Below, in pieces: positions 15,144 through 32,386 of a stretch of 64,000 nucleotides of DNA. The DNA is from Listeria innocua (lineage in GTDB: Bacteria; Bacillota; Bacilli; Lactobacillales; Listeriaceae), in assembly GCF_028596125.1 (NCBI RefSeq), contig NZ_CP117229.1, positions 1,720,001 to 1,784,000 on the forward strand, in the 5' to 3' direction. Positions within the stretch are counted from its first letter, which is position 1. Each line of letters opens with the position of its first letter. The notes beneath the pieces were generated by a model. The model saw only the letters and a program-made list of their open reading frames with translations, was not told the origin of the DNA and made no database searches. Both the position numbers and the translations under genes were made by a program.

Positions 15144-16673
15144 TTAATGTTTGAAATGGCGTACATGAGTTAGAACCATGGAAATTCCATATTTATCAGC
15201 CATTGCAATTGATTCTTTATCTTTGATCGATCCACCAGGTTGAATAATCGCCGTAATACCTGCTTTTGCCGCAGCCTCAACTGTATCATCCATCGGGAAA
15301 AAGGCATCGGAGGCAAGTACAGCGCCTTTTGCTTTTTCACCAGCTTGTTCTAGCGCAATCAAGGCTGAACCGATTCGATTCATTTGACCAGCGCCAATTC
15401 CAAGCGTTTGTTTATCTGAGCCAACAACAATCGCGTTTGATTTGACATGTTTGACAATTTTCCACTGAGCAAGTAAAGCTTTCATTTCTGAGTTGGTTGG
15501 TTGTTTTTCTGTCACTACTTCATAACTTGTTGTATCTTCTACAAGAGCGTCATTCGCTTGGATAAGAAGTCCACCGTTAACAGAAGTTTTCTCAAAACCT
15601 TCCACGTTACCTGCAAATGGAACAGTTAACAAACGAATATTTTTCTTTTTCGCTAAAATCGCAAAACCTGCTTCGGAAAAACTTGGTGCAATAATGATTT
15701 CTAAGAAAATTTTACTCATATGTTCTGCCGTTTTCGCATCAACTTCTTTATTTAAAGCAACAATTCCACCAAAAATAGATATTTCATCTGCTTCGTAGGC
15801 TTTTAAATAAGCTTCTTCAATCGTTTCACCAACGCCAACTCCGCATGGATTCATGTGTTTTACTGCAACTGCCACTGGTTCTTTGAATTCACTAGCAATT
15901 TTAAGTGCCGCATCTGCATCGCGAATGTTGTTATAAGATAACTCTTTACCGTGCAACTGTTTCGCAGCACTAATCGAGTTTTCAACCGCACGTGGTTCTG
16001 TATAAAAAGCTGCATCTTGGTGAGGATTTTCACCGTAACGCAAAACTTGTTTTCGATTGTAAGTTAATGTTACTTTTTCTGGGAAAGTTTCACCGGTAAC
16101 ATCCGTTAAGTACTCTGCAATTAAAGCATCATAAGCTGCTGTGTGTCGAAATACTTTAGCAGCAAGACGTTGGCGCGTTTCAAAAGTAGTTGCGCCGTGT
16201 TCTTGTAGTTCTGTAAGTACTGTATCGTAGTCCGCTGTATCAACCACAACAGTTACCGCCGCATAATTTTTCGCAGCAGAACGTAACATCGAAGGTCCGC
16301 CAATATCAATGTTTTCAATCGCTTCTTCTAAAGTAACACCAGGTTTTTGAATCGTTTCTTGGAAAGGATACAAATTAACAATGACTAAATCAATTGGCTT
16401 AATATCATGTGCAGCAATTGCTTCCATATGTTCCGCCGTATCACGTCTTGCAAGCAAACCACCATGAATAGCTGGATGAAGCGTTTTTACTCGGCCATCA
16501 AGCATTTCTGGAAATTCGGTAACTGCTTCAATTCCCGTAACCGGTACGCCAGCTTGTTCAAATGCTGCTTTTGTCCCACCAGTTGAAATAATTTCTACAC
16601 CAAGTTCTACTAATTTTTCTGCAAATGGCACGATGCCGTTTTTATCTGATACACTTATAAGCGCTCTTTTCAT
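15144..16673 (-). CDS. purH: Bifunctional AICAR transformylase / IMP cyclohydrolase
   Basis: Catalyses the last two steps to IMP. The N-terminal MGS-like cyclohydrolase domain (about 1-195) begins [13 protein letters not shown] and includes [18 protein letters not shown] and [13 protein letters not shown]. The C-terminal transformylase domain contains LRYGENPHQ, the KHMNPCGVG segment with the catalytic Lys-His pair and SDAFFPMDD. Length is 509 aa, as expected. It starts 5 bp after purN and precedes purD. Confidence 0.98.
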   Translation of the reverse strand: MKRALISVSDKNGIVPFAEKLVELGVEIISTGGTKAAFEQAGVPVTGIEAVTEFPEMLDGRVKTLHPAIHGGLLARRDTAEHMEAIAAHDIKPIDLVIVNLYPFQETIQKPGVTLEEAIENIDIGGPSMLRSAAKNYAAVTVVVDTADYDTVLTELQEHGATTFETRQRLAAKVFRHTAAYDALIAEYLTDVTGETFPEKVTLTYNRKQVLRYGENPHQDAAFYTEPRAVENSISAAKQLHGKELSYNNIRDADAALKIASEFKEPVAVAVKHMNPCGVGVGETIEEAYLKAYEADEISIFGGIVALNKEVDAKTAEHMSKIFLEIIIAPSFSEAGFAILAKKKNIRLLTVPFAGNVEGFEKTSVNGGLLIQANDALVEDTTSYEVVTEKQPTNSEMKALLAQWKIVKHVKSNAIVVGSDKQTLGIGAGQMNRIGSALIALEQAGEKAKGAVLASDAFFPMDDTVEAAAKAGITAIIQPGGSIKDKESIAMADKYGISMVLTHVRHFKH

Positions 16674-16678
16674 GATAA

Positions 16679-18303
<1,625 letters not shown>

Positions 18304-18306
18304 TCA

Positions 18307-19734
18307 TTATTTTTCTGCTTCTAAGCTCGCTAAATATTCTGCTTCATAATCGTATAAAGGGGTCGGATAATCCCCGTTAAAATAAGCCATACAAAGTCCC
18401 CCATAAGGTTCGTTCGGATAAGGTCTGCCAATGGAATCTACTAAACCTTCTTCACTCAAATACTCTAAAGAATCTGCGCCAATAATACGGCAAATTTCAT
18501 CAACAGAATAATTAGAAGCAATCAATTCATTTCGTGTTTGAATATCAATTCCATAAAAACAAGGATAAGCAAGTGGTGGAGAAGCGATTCTCACATGAAC
18601 TTCCGCCGCGCCCGCTTCACGTAAAAGCTGGACAATGCGTTTACTTGTCGTCCCACGAACGATGGAATCATCAATCATGACAACTCGTTTACCTTCCACA
18701 ACTCCTCGCACCGCAGAAAGCTTCATTCTAACCCCTTGTTCCCTAAGTTCTTGCGATGGCTGAATAAAAGTTCTTGCCACATATCTATTTTTGATGAGAC
18801 CAAGTTCGTACGGCAGTCCGGCTTCTTCTGCATACCCAATCGCCGCAGAAATACTTGAATCCGGCACACCTGTTACTACATCCGCATCAATAAATGCTTC
18901 TTTTGCAAGTCTTTTCCCAGAACGCTTTCTAGCTGAGTGAACATTAATTCCAGCAATATTAGAGTCCGGACGAGCAAAATAAATATATTCCATACTACAA
19001 ATCGAATGCGTCACATTTTCAGTGAATTTTTCAATCCGCAGTCCGTCATTATTAATAATAATCAGTTCACCTGGCTCCACATCACGGACAAATTCAGCAC
19101 CAACCGTTTCAAAAGCACAAGTTTCAGAAGCAACTACATAAGAATCGCCAATTCGACCAATCGAAAGCGGTCTAAAGCCATTTGGATCAAGCGCGGCATA
19201 CATTGTATCTTCTGTAAGCAGCATATATGCAAAGCCACCTTTGACCTTGTTTAAAGCTACTTTTAAATCTTCTACAAAATCACCAGTATGACTGCGTTTA
19301 ATTAAATGCGCTAATACTTCCGTGTCCGAACTTGTTTGAAAGATAGCTCCTTCTTCTTCTAATTCGCGGCGTAAAGTCTTCGCATTCACTAAATTTCCAT
19401 TATGCGCAAGTGCAAGTGAAGAACTGTGAAAATGAAATAAAAATGGTTGTACATTTCCTAAGTTTTTTTGACCAGCTGTCGCATAGCGAACGTGGCCAAT
19501 TGCTGCCTTACCTTTTAAATCGTCTAGTTCACCGTGCTTAAATACATCTGCTAAAAGCCCTAGATTCCGATGCCCTTTTAACGTTTCTCCGTCTGTTGAA
19601 ACAATTCCGGCACCTTCTTGACCGCGATGTTGTAAACTATGCAACCCATAGTAAGTGATTTCCGCTGCATTAGGATGATCCCAAATACCAAAAATACCAC
19701 ATTCTTCATTAAGTCCTTTTACTTCAGCAAGCAT
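18307..19734 (-). CDS. purF: Amidophosphoribosyltransferase
   Basis: Committed step of purine synthesis: PRPP plus glutamine give phosphoribosylamine. The N-terminal Ntn-glutaminase domain has an 11-residue propeptide ([11 protein letters not shown]) before Cys12, the nucleophile exposed by self-cleavage, in CGIFGIWDH. The PRTase domain carries the PRPP loop [16 protein letters not shown]. Length 475 aa. ATG at 19732-19734 follows AAGGGG; an in-frame ATG at 19752 lies before that site. The start overlaps the end of purL by 16 bp. Confidence 0.97.
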   Translation of the reverse strand: MLAEVKGLNEECGIFGIWDHPNAAEITYYGLHSLQHRGQEGAGIVSTDGETLKGHRNLGLLADVFKHGELDDLKGKAAIGHVRYATAGQKNLGNVQPFLFHFHSSSLALAHNGNLVNAKTLRRELEEEGAIFQTSSDTEVLAHLIKRSHTGDFVEDLKVALNKVKGGFAYMLLTEDTMYAALDPNGFRPLSIGRIGDSYVVASETCAFETVGAEFVRDVEPGELIIINNDGLRIEKFTENVTHSICSMEYIYFARPDSNIAGINVHSARKRSGKRLAKEAFIDADVVTGVPDSSISAAIGYAEEAGLPYELGLIKNRYVARTFIQPSQELREQGVRMKLSAVRGVVEGKRVVMIDDSIVRGTTSKRIVQLLREAGAAEVHVRIASPPLAYPCFYGIDIQTRNELIASNYSVDEICRIIGADSLEYLSEEGLVDSIGRPYPNEPYGGLCMAYFNGDYPTPLYDYEAEYLASLEAEK

Positions 19735-21938
19735 GGAATAGCCCCTTCCCAAATAGATCGTAAATCAGATGTACTCGCAGTTACTAGCTCTTCTTTATGT
19801 TTCACGCGAATCGTTTCATCTGCCGTTACTACACCAAGTCGATATACTTTTTCCAGTTCCATTAATTTAGCAAAAGCTGCTTCATTTTCTGGTTTTACAG
19901 ATACTAAGAAACGTGATTGTGATTCACTGAATAGTTGATTCAACTCAAATGGTACTTCTACATCCGCACCAAGCCCTGCTTTAAATGTCGCTTCCGCAAG
20001 AGCAACACCAAACCCGCCTTCTGCTAAATCATGACTGGAAGCAACTAATCCTTCCTGAATCGCGGTTAGAAGTAATTGTTGGTATTTTTTCTCTGTCGCT
20101 AAATCTAATTCTGGCGCGCGTCCGCTAATTTTCCCTTGTTGTAATTTCTGTAATTCCGAGCCACTATATTCAGCTTTTGTTTCACCAATTAAGAAAATCA
20201 CATCGCCACTATTTTTAAAATCTTGTGTCGTAATGTGTGCCAAATCCTCTACTAAACCAACCATCCCAATCACCGGCGTTGGATAAATTCCTGTACCATC
20301 TGTTTCATTATAAAGCGAAACATTTCCCGAAATGACTGGTGTATCAAGCTCTAGACAAGCTGCACTAATACCATCAGCTGCTTTTTCAATTTCCCAAAAA
20401 ATTTCAGGTTTTTCAGGATTACCAAAATTAAGTCCATCTGTAATCGCGAGTGGTTTTCCGCCAGAACAAACGATATTGCGCGCCGCTTCCGCAACCGCTA
20501 TCGCTCCGCCTACTTCTGGGTCAAGATACAAATAGCGCGAGTTACAGTCAGTTGTCATCGCAATCGCCTTCTCGGTTCCACGCACACGAACAATCGCCGC
20601 ATCTGATCCGGGCACAACTGCTGTGTCTGTGCGCACTTGATAATCATATTGTTCATAAATATGTCGCTTACTAGCAATCGTTGGCTGAGCAAGTAACTCT
20701 TTCCACACACCAACCACATCATCAATAACCGGCACAAATGCTTCCTCTTCTTGGAAAGCTTGGTAACGAGCTGGTTCTTTCGAAGGTTTATGATAAACTG
20801 GCGCATCTTCTGCAAGCGCATCTACAGGAACATTCGCAACCACTTCACCGTGATGAATAATTTTATACATTTTATCGTCCGTTACTTTTCCAATCACAAC
20901 TGCTTCTAAACCATATCGTTCAAATAAAGCTTGGATTTCTTCTACATGACCTTTTTTCACACATAGAAGCATCCGTTCTTGAGATTCAGAAAGTAACATT
21001 TCGTATGGCGTCATATGTAGTTCACGTTGCGGCACATCATCCATAATTAATTCTAGCCCAGCACCCGCTTTTGAAGCCATTTCAGAACTTGAGCTAACAA
21101 GCCCAGCAGCTCCCATATCTTGAATCCCAACTAAAATATCCGAATGATCACGAATCACATCTAAACAAGCCTCAAGCAACAATTTCTCCATAAAAGGATC
21201 GCCCACTTGTACAGCAGAACGTTGTTGTTCGCCTTCTTCACTAAACTCTACAGATGCAAAAGTGGCACCGTGAATCCCGTCACGACCAGTTTTAGCGCCA
21301 ACATACATCACCGGGTTGCCAATTCCTTTAGCTTGCCCTTTTTGAATATCTTTTGCTTCAATTAAGCCAACACACATCGCATTTACTAATGGATTTTTAG
21401 TGTAACAAGGATCAAATTGGATTTCGCCGCCAACAGTTGGAATCCCAATCGAATTACCATATCCAGCAATCCCAGCAACAACTTCACTAACTAAGTACTT
21501 CGCATGTGGAGTATCTAGCTCACCAAAACGAAGCGAGTTCAGCATTGCAATCGGTCTAGCTCCCATCGAGAAAACATCACGAATAATTCCGCCGACACCA
21601 GTTGCAGCTCCTTGGTACGGCTCCACGTATGATGGATGATTATGACTTTCGACTTTAAAAGCAACACCTAAACCATCGCCAATATCAACAATCCCAGCAC
21701 CTTCACCCGGTCCTTGCAAAACTTGTTTTCCTTCTGTAGGAAATTTCCGAAGTACTGGTTTAGAATTTTTATAGCTACAATGTTCCGACCACATAACAGA
21801 GAAAAGACCTGTTTCAGTATAATTAGGCTCGCGTCCAAGAATCGAACAAACAAGCTCATATTCACTATCCGTTAAACCCATTTCTTGATAAATCTTTTGT
21901 TCTTTAATTTCTTTTGTCGTTGGCTCCATGTTAGGCAT
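19719..21938 (-). CDS. purL: Phosphoribosylformylglycinamidine synthase, large subunit
   Basis: The 739-residue small-type PurL works with PurQ and PurS to make FGAM from FGAR. It carries ATP-binding AIR-synthase-like repeats: [18 protein letters not shown] near residues 47-64 and [17 protein letters not shown] near 87-103. Internal [16 protein letters not shown] belongs to the second C-terminal domain. In Gram-positives the glutaminase is a separate protein (purQ), which here overlaps purL by 8 bp. The downstream purF start is embedded in the end of purL. Confidence 0.98.
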
Positions 21939-22614
21939 TTACTTGTTCCTCCTTCCAAGCTTTTACAACGGACTCGAAAAGTCTTAAACCATCAGTGCCG
22001 CCAATAATATCTTCCACCGCGCGTTCTGGATGTGGCATCATTCCAAGCACATTCCCGCGTTCATTAACGATACCAGCAATATCTGCACGACTTCCATTTG
22101 GGTTCACGCTATCATATGTAAACACAATTTGATTATTGTCTTTTAATTTTAAAAGTGTTTCATCATCACAGTAATAATTACCTTCCCCGTGAGCAACTGG
22201 AACTTGAATAATTTCGCCTTCTTCATAAAGTCCAGTAAACATTGTATCGGCATTCGCCACACGAAGCGGCACCGTCTTACAAATAAAATGTAAATTATTG
22301 TTTCTAATTAAAGCTCCTGGTAGTAAACCAATTTCTGTTAAAATTTGAAATCCGTTACACACACCAAGCACTGGTTTTCCCATTTCAGCAAAGCGTAAAA
22401 CTTCTGGCATAATACTTGAAAATTTCGCAATCGCACCAGTTCGCAAGTAATCTCCATAAGAAAATCCACCTGGAAGTAATACCGCATCAAAACCTGCAAG
22501 ACTTGTTTCCGCATGCCAAACATATTCCGCCTCCTCACCAAGAGAATCGCGAATCGCATGTAGCATATCAAGGTCACAATTTGAACCTGGGAACTGAATG
22601 ACAGCAAATTTCAT
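21931..22614 (-). CDS. purQ: Phosphoribosylformylglycinamidine synthase, glutaminase subunit
   Basis: Class I glutamine amidotransferase supplying ammonia to PurL. The nucleophile is Cys86 in [11 protein letters not shown], and the catalytic His-Glu pair appears in [12 protein letters not shown] near the C-terminus. The Gly-rich oxyanion segment [12 protein letters not shown] lies near residue 50. Length 227 aa is normal. The gene starts 3 bp after purS and overlaps purL by 8 bp, matching the one-to-one association of the subunits in the FGAM synthase complex. Confidence 0.98.
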
Positions 22615-22617
22615 CGT

Positions 22618-22863
22618 TTAAGCCTCCTCAATTTCATATCGGTAATCTTCCATCACCGGATTTGTTAACAGTTTGTCGCACATTTCATTCAACACTTCAT
22701 GAATATCTCTATCTGACTTCGCTACTTTAAGTTCCATAAATTTACCAATACGGACATCTTCTACTTCTTCGTAACCCATGCTTTTCGCTGCGTCTTTTAC
22801 TGCAACCCCTTGTGGATCTAATACGCTTTTCTTTAAAGTGACATAAACTTTGACATTATACAT
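22618..22863 (-). CDS. purS: Phosphoribosylformylglycinamidine synthase subunit PurS
   Basis: 81-residue subunit that bridges PurL and PurQ. The sequence starts MYNVKVYVTLKKSVLDPQG and includes the conserved V-DVRIGKFMEL strand, the alpha/beta pattern of PurS. It is located between purC and purQ with gaps of 11 and 3 bp, as in Bacillus. Confidence 0.96.
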   Translation of the reverse strand: MYNVKVYVTLKKSVLDPQGVAVKDAAKSMGYEEVEDVRIGKFMELKVAKSDRDIHEVLNEMCDKLLTNPVMEDYRYEIEEA

Positions 22864-22874
22864 TTTGTGGCCTC

Positions 22875-23588
22875 CTAGTTTTGAACTTGCTTTAATCTAT
22901 TCAATACTTCTGTATACACATCTGTTAAATTGCCAATATTCCGACGAAAGACATCCTTATCGAGCTTTTGATTTGTTTCCTTATCCCATAGTCTGCATGT
23001 ATCTGGTGAAATTTCATCCGCCAGCAAAATATTTCCCGCTGCATCACGACCAAATTCTAATTTAAAATCAATGAGAGTAATATTCATTTGATTGAATAAT
23101 TCTTGTAACACCTTATTAATCGAACGAGCAACCTGACGAATCGTGTCCATTTCATTTGTTGTCGCAATGTCTAAATAAAGCACATGATCATCATTAATAA
23201 ACGGATCATCTAAGGCATCATCTTTATAATAAAATTCCACAATCGCATTTGGAATTTCCTCGCCTTCTTCTTTACCAAGACGTTTCGCAAGACTACCAGC
23301 CATCACATTACGAACAACAACTTCAAGTGGAATAATCGAAACTTCTTTAACAAGTTGTTCCGTTTCTGAAATCGCCCGAATAAAGTGACTCGAAATCCCT
23401 TCTTTTGCTAAATAAGAAAAAATAAGTGATGTAATCTGATTATTAAGTTCGCCTTTACCAGCAAAAGATTCTTTTCGAACACCATTTAGAGCAGTCGCAT
23501 CATCCTTATATGCAACACGCAAGACCCCAGCCTCATCTGTTTTAAAAAGTCGTTTTGCTTTTCCTTCATACAACAGTTCATTAGTCAC
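22875..23588 (-). CDS. purC: SAICAR synthetase
   Basis: Joins aspartate to CAIR with ATP. The 237-aa protein begins MTNELLYEGKAKRLFKTDE and has the characteristic YKDDATALNG and ISPDTCRLWD motifs, with FKLEFGRDAAGNILLADE in between. It starts 80 bp downstream of purB. A perfect 11-bp hairpin (23616-23648) lies in that spacer, just before the ribosome-binding site AAGGAG, and might modulate expression of the distal genes. Confidence 0.97.
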   Translation of the reverse strand: MTNELLYEGKAKRLFKTDEAGVLRVAYKDDATALNGVRKESFAGKGELNNQITSLIFSYLAKEGISSHFIRAISETEQLVKEVSIIPLEVVVRNVMAGSLAKRLGKEEGEEIPNAIVEFYYKDDALDDPFINDDHVLYLDIATTNEMDTIRQVARSINKVLQELFNQMNITLIDFKLEFGRDAAGNILLADEISPDTCRLWDKETNQKLDKDVFRRNIGNLTDVYTEVLNRLKQVQN

Positions 23589-23615
23589 GATAATTTATCT
23601 CCTTATAAATTACTT

Positions 23616-23648
23616 AACCTCTTTGAAAAAACATATATCAAAGAGGTT
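23616..23648 (-). other. Hairpin between purB and purC
   Basis: AACCTCTTTGA (23616-23626) is perfectly complementary to TCAAAGAGGTT (23638-23648), with an 11-base A-rich loop. There is no U-tract after it, so it is not an ordinary terminator. A role in mRNA processing or stability is a possibility. Confidence 0.6.
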
Positions 23649-23668
23649 AGGTTGTATTCTGTCCGTAA

Positions 23669-24961
23669 TTATAATCCTAAGCGATCAAAAATTAAGTCGA
23701 CATTCTTCAGGTGATAGTTGTAATCAAAGCAGTCTGCAATTTCTTCTGCAGATAGATTTTCAGTAATGGTTGCATCTTGTTCTACTAATTCACGGAATGG
23801 TACTTGTTTTTCCCAAGCTTCCATTGCTCTTGGTTGTACGACATCATAAGCTCTTTCTCGAGCTAAGCCTTTATCAATCAGCGCAAGTAGAACACGTTGC
23901 GAATAAATTAATCCTAGAGTTCTATCCATATTACGTTTCATATTTTCTGGGAATACCGTCAAGTTTTTCACAATATTACCAAAACGATTTAAAATATAAT
24001 CTAATAAAATAGTAGAATCTGGTAAAATAATTCGTTCCGCTGAACTATGAGAAATATCACGTTCATGCCAAAGTGGTACATTTTCATAAGCAGTAACCAT
24101 ATGTCCACGAATAACGCGAGCTAACCCTGTTACATTTTCAGAACCAATTGGATTACGTTTATGCGGCATTGCGGATGAACCTTTTTGCCCTTTTGCAAAG
24201 AATTCTTCTACTTCGCGTACTTCACTTTTTTGTAGTGCACGTACTTCAACAGCAAATTTTTCGACAGAAGTGGCAATTAAAGCAAGCGTTGCAAGATATT
24301 CTGCGTGACGATCACGTTGCAATGTTTGCGTTGAAATCGGCGCTGGAGTAGTTCCTAATTTTTCACAAACATATGCTTCCACAAAAGGATCAATGTTAGC
24401 ATAAGTCCCAACAGCTCCAGAAATTTTTCCGAACTCTACACCATCAGCAGCAAAGTTAAAACGTTCTAAATTACGTTTCATTTCCTCGTACCATAGAGCA
24501 AGTTTTAAACCAAAAGTTGTTGGCTCCGCGTGAACACCGTGCGTACGACCCATCGTTACTGTATATTTATGTTCTTTCGCTTTTTCGCCAATAATCGCAA
24601 TGAAATTCTCCAAGTCTTTTCTTAAAATTTCATTTGCTTGTTTTAGTAAGTAAGAATTCGCTGTATCTACTACATCTGTTGAAGTTAAGCCATAATGCAC
24701 CCATTTACGTTCCTCACCAAGAGACTCAGATACCGAACGAGTAAATGCTACTACATCATGTCTAGTTTCTAATTCGATTTCATGAATACGGTCGACATCA
24801 AACTTAGCATTCGCGCGAATTTTCTTTACATCTTCTTTTGGAATATCACCAAGCTCTGCCCACGCTTCACAAGCCAAAATTTCTACTTCTAACCAAGCTT
24901 GATAACGATTTTGTTCTGTCCAAATATTGCCCATTTCTTTACGAGTATAACGTTCTAACAT
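23669..24961 (-). CDS. purB: Adenylosuccinate lyase
   Basis: Homotetrameric lyase acting twice: on SAICAR in the pathway to IMP and on adenylosuccinate in AMP formation. The 430-residue protein begins [21 protein letters not shown] and contains the fumarase-superfamily signature [11 protein letters not shown] (residues about 260-270) with conserved catalytic Ser, plus TSTDVVDTA and [12 protein letters not shown]. It follows purK by 18 bp. Confidence 0.98.
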   Translation of the reverse strand: MLERYTRKEMGNIWTEQNRYQAWLEVEILACEAWAELGDIPKEDVKKIRANAKFDVDRIHEIELETRHDVVAFTRSVSESLGEERKWVHYGLTSTDVVDTANSYLLKQANEILRKDLENFIAIIGEKAKEHKYTVTMGRTHGVHAEPTTFGLKLALWYEEMKRNLERFNFAADGVEFGKISGAVGTYANIDPFVEAYVCEKLGTTPAPISTQTLQRDRHAEYLATLALIATSVEKFAVEVRALQKSEVREVEEFFAKGQKGSSAMPHKRNPIGSENVTGLARVIRGHMVTAYENVPLWHERDISHSSAERIILPDSTILLDYILNRFGNIVKNLTVFPENMKRNMDRTLGLIYSQRVLLALIDKGLARERAYDVVQPRAMEAWEKQVPFRELVEQDATITENLSAEEIADCFDYNYHLKNVDLIFDRLGL

Positions 24962-24979
24962 CCTTTTTAATTCCTCCAG

Positions 24980-26113
24980 TTACTTCCAAATTTGCGTTTC
25001 TTCTATATCACTCAATACCGCTTTTGGTTCATCAGTCAAGATAGTTATATGACCCATTTTGCGATTGATTTTAGCTTCTTTTTTACCATAATAATGTACA
25101 AACCAATGTGGGTAATCTATCATTTGTTCATTCACTGCATCCACATGTTGTCCTAAAATATTGACCATTAATGCTGGTTTCAATAGCTCAGGTTTTACTA
25201 GCGGCAAGCCAACTATCGCACGAATATGCTGTGTGAACTGAGAAATCGAACAAGCCTCAATCGTAAAATGTCCTGAATTATGAGGTCTTGGAGCAAGTTC
25301 ATTTACATAAATCGCCCCAGAACTAGTCACAAACATTTCTACAGCCAAAACACCACATAATTGAAGTACATCGGCTAATTTTTTGGCAATTTCTTCCGCT
25401 TCTTCATAGACATCCGCTGCCACTTTGGCCGGCGCAATAGTCGTATGCAAAATATTGTTTACATGAACATTTTCAGCTACGGGGAATGTTTCCACTTGTC
25501 CATTTAAGTTACGAGCAACAATGACAGAAATCTCTTTTTCAAAAGGAATCCAAGCTTCTAACACACAAGAACCGTAACGCAACAATTGTGCGGCATCCTC
25601 AATATCACTTGCACTGTGAATAACAACTTGTCCCTTTCCATCATATCCGCCTTGCGCTGTTTTTAAGACAGCCGGATAACCAATACTTCTTATCTCACTT
25701 TCGATTTCTTCTTTATCAACAATTACAGCATATGGGGCAATATTAATGTTAGCAGATTCTAAATACGCCTTTTCTAAAATTCTGTCTTGCGTAATCGAAA
25801 GTAATTCCGATCCTTGCGGAACAGATACTAAGTTTTGTGTCATTTTAAGCGCATCGTAGTCAATGTTTTCAAATTCATATGTCACAACATCTGCTTTTTC
25901 CGAAAGTTCACGTAAAGCTACTTTGTCATCATAATCAGCTACGATTTGTTCATCGCTTACTTGAGCAGCTGGACAATCTGCTGTAGGATCTAAAACAATA
26001 ATTCGGTAACCCATTGCTTTTGCAGCTATTGCTAGCATACGTCCTAATTGTCCACCACCGATGATACCAATTGTACTATTTGTCAGTAAAAATTTTTTAT
26101 CCAAGAGAATCAC
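24980..26113 (-). CDS. purK: N5-carboxyaminoimidazole ribonucleotide synthase
   Basis: ATP-grasp enzyme that carboxylates AIR on N5. The sequence has the N-terminal [22 protein letters not shown] nucleotide-binding loop and ATP-grasp segments including [14 protein letters not shown] and the late [11 protein letters not shown] motif that binds metal. Start codon is uncertain: a GTG at 26113 overlaps purE by 17 bp, and TTG at 26104 is also in frame (374 aa); neither has a strong ribosome-binding site, implying coupling to purE. Confidence 0.93.
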   Translation of the reverse strand: MILLDKKFLLTNSTIGIIGGGQLGRMLAIAAKAMGYRIIVLDPTADCPAAQVSDEQIVADYDDKVALRELSEKADVVTYEFENIDYDALKMTQNLVSVPQGSELLSITQDRILEKAYLESANINIAPYAVIVDKEEIESEIRSIGYPAVLKTAQGGYDGKGQVVIHSASDIEDAAQLLRYGSCVLEAWIPFEKEISVIVARNLNGQVETFPVAENVHVNNILHTTIAPAKVAADVYEEAEEIAKKLADVLQLCGVLAVEMFVTSSGAIYVNELAPRPHNSGHFTIEACSISQFTQHIRAIVGLPLVKPELLKPALMVNILGQHVDAVNEQMIDYPHWFVHYYGKKEAKINRKMGHITILTDEPKAVLSDIEETQIWK

Positions 26114-26585
26114 TACTTTCTAGAACTGTTTCTTCTAGTGTAGCACGTCTTTTTTGTAATCTGTTAGTAATTGCATCGTTTGTAATAGATAAAATTTGCG
26201 CCGCTAAAAGACCCGCATTGACTGCTCCACTTTCACCGATTGCAACAGTAGCAACAGGAACACCACCAGGCATTTGTACAATGGACAGTAGAGAATCCAT
26301 TCCGCTTAACGCTTTTGACTTAATTGGCACACCAATAACAGGCAAAGTTGTTTTAGCAGCAACCATACCTGGCAAATGCGCCGCTCCTCCAGCGCCCGCA
26401 ATAATAATTTTCAAACCACGTTCCCGCGCTTGTTCTGCATATTGAAACATTAAATCTGGTGTACGATGAGCAGAAACGACTTTTTTTTCATAAGCAATTT
26501 CAAGTTCATCCAATACATCACATGCTTTTTTCATTGTATCCCAATCTGAGGTACTCCCCATAATGACACCAATTTCCGCAGGCAT
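26097..26585 (-). CDS. purE: N5-carboxyaminoimidazole ribonucleotide mutase
   Basis: Class I PurE converts N5-CAIR to CAIR. Of 162 aa, it begins [22 protein letters not shown], with the Gly-Ser-Thr-Ser-Asp substrate motif and the catalytic SAHRTPDLM segment. It is the first gene of the pur operon. The start at 26585 follows AAGGAG at a distance of 11 bases. The promoter and paired PurBoxes are just upstream. Confidence 0.97.
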   Translation of the reverse strand: MPAEIGVIMGSTSDWDTMKKACDVLDELEIAYEKKVVSAHRTPDLMFQYAEQARERGLKIIIAGAGGAAHLPGMVAAKTTLPVIGVPIKSKALSGMDSLLSIVQMPGGVPVATVAIGESGAVNAGLLAAQILSITNDAITNRLQKRRATLEETVLESSDSLG

Positions 26586-26632
26586 TACGTGATCAACTCC
26601 TTCTTAATTTCATAATCTCTTTCGACTCCTTC

Positions 26633-26661
26633 ATTCTAACAATAGCTATCATAAAAGTCAA
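26633..26661 (-). promoter_or_regulatory. Sigma-A promoter of the purine operon
   Basis: Minus-strand -35 TTGACT (26656-26661), 17-bp spacer and -10 TAGAAT (26633-26638). The predicted start is about 40 bases upstream of purE, so the leader is too short for a guanine riboswitch. Confidence 0.75.
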
Positions 26662-26663
26662 CG

Positions 26664-26709
26664 AAAAATCGAACATTTAATTGTTACGTTTTCTTAACGT
26701 TCGTGTTTT
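26664..26709. promoter_or_regulatory. Paired PurBoxes for the repressor PurR
   Basis: Two inverted motifs face each other: CGAACATT at 26670-26677 and AACGTTCG at 26696-26703. They share the CGAAC core, are spaced by 18 bases and lie just upstream of the -35. This matches the arrangement bound by the PRPP-sensing repressor PurR in Bacillus (established knowledge). The purR gene is not in this window. Confidence 0.75.
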
Positions 26710-26762
26710 ACTGTATTTTATTACTATTAGCGGTATTATGTAGCTCATTTCACTAAATAAAT

Positions 26763-26795
26763 AAAAAAAAGAAGCTACCATGCTTGGTAAGCTTC
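26763..26795 (-). terminator. Terminator after the UPF0316 gene
   Basis: GAAGCT(A)CCA pairs with TGGTAAGCTTC around a short loop (26771-26795), preceded on the plus strand by eight A residues that form the U-tract of the minus-strand transcript. Confidence 0.75.
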
Positions 26796-26798
26796 TTC

Positions 26799-27323
26799 CT
26801 ATTTTCTAACTTGTTTTATCCAAAAACCGCCATGAATTTGTTTTGGCTCAGATGAAACAATAAATGCTCCATTATCAATTTCAATAATTTGTTTATATAG
26901 TTTTCGTTCATTCTTTCTTTGAGTCAAAATTTCAAGCATCATACGCTCTCCATCACGCCCACTCGCAAGCCAACTAGTCACCCCGTAGCCTAAATCACGA
27001 ATTTGATTCGGCAAATCTAAATTATATTCTTTCGTAATAACATTTACAGTGATATAACCTAAAGCAATTCGCTCTTCAATTTTCATTCCAACAATAATAC
27101 CCACACCAAAACCTACTGCATAAGCTAAAACATTCGCTATGTTATTTAAATTATCTAATACCAAACTTAGTGCAACAACATAAATAATCATCTCAAATAC
27201 ACTCGAAAGTGCAGCTAAATAACGATATCCTTTCATCGTAAGTAGCAACCTTACCGTATAAATGGTCACATACAAAATATTTACAACAAAGATTGTAGCT
27301 ACTATAAATATACCATTATCCAC
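26799..27323 (-). CDS. UPF0316 (DUF2179-type) membrane protein
   Basis: Conserved protein of unknown function. It has three hydrophobic segments in the first 90 residues (about 4-25, 35-55 and 62-80) followed by a soluble C-terminal domain of the DUF2179 type (alpha/beta, about 95-174) with GRDGERMMLEILTQRK. The best start is a GTG at 27321-27323, preceded by GGAGGGG; a GTG at 27341 lies on the ribosome-binding site itself. The gene is alone, with its own promoter (27384-27412) and terminator. Proteins with this domain arrangement are predicted integral membrane proteins, and no ligand is known to me. Confidence 0.88.
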   Translation of the reverse strand: MDNGIFIVATIFVVNILYVTIYTVRLLLTMKGYRYLAALSSVFEMIIYVVALSLVLDNLNNIANVLAYAVGFGVGIIVGMKIEERIALGYITVNVITKEYNLDLPNQIRDLGYGVTSWLASGRDGERMMLEILTQRKNERKLYKQIIEIDNGAFIVSSEPKQIHGGFWIKQVRK

Positions 27324-27383
27324 TAAAAAACACCCCTCCACCTAAAAAACTCCATTAAAAATTCTATTTAAGGGTCTTTTACT

Positions 27384-27412
27384 AATATAACATCCAATAA
27401 GATAGCTGACAA
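27384..27412 (-). promoter_or_regulatory. Promoter of the UPF0316 gene
   Basis: Minus-strand TTGTCA (27407-27412), 17-bp spacer and TATATT (27384-27389), about 60 bp before the start codon. Confidence 0.6.
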
Positions 27413-27427
27413 AGGAAACACTTCAAC

Positions 27428-27457
27428 AAAAAAAGCCCTAAATAATTAGGACTTTTA
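27428..27457 (-). terminator. rRNA operon terminator
   Basis: Minus strand AAAAGTCCTAA-TTAT-TTAGGGCTTTT followed by T residues, immediately after the 5S gene. It forms a clear stem with a run of U. Confidence 0.8.
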
Positions 27458-27461
27458 ATAT

Positions 27462-27580
27462 TGCCCGGCAGCGACCTACTCTCGCAGGGGGAAGCCCCCA
27501 ACTACCATTGGCGCAGAGAAGCTTAACTACCGTGTTCGGGATGGGAACGGGTGTGACCTTCTCGCCATAACTACCAGACA
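27462..27580 (-). rRNA. rrf: 5S ribosomal RNA
   Basis: The reverse complement begins TGTCTGGTAGTTATGGCGAG and ends CTGCCGGGCA; the two ends pair to form helix I. The internal ACACCCGTTCCCATCCCGAA core is the universal 5S loop sequence. Ends are accurate to a few bases. It follows the 23S gene by about 80 bp and ends the operon. Confidence 0.95.
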
Positions 27581-27656
27581 ATATGCAGTTGTTGAAAGAT
27601 TGCTCTCTCAAAACTAGAGAAGAAAGGGTTCAGTTAGGTAACTTCGTTTCATTTTT

Positions 27657-32386
<4,730 letters not shown>

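Noticed and set aside
19719-19752. Longer PurF reading beginning at 19752
   Set aside because: It would displace the self-cleavage propeptide; the AAGGGG site and the 11-residue propeptide favour 19734.
26586-26660. Guanine/adenine riboswitch ahead of purE
   Set aside because: The leader after the best promoter is only about 40 bases and lacks the three-way-junction core.
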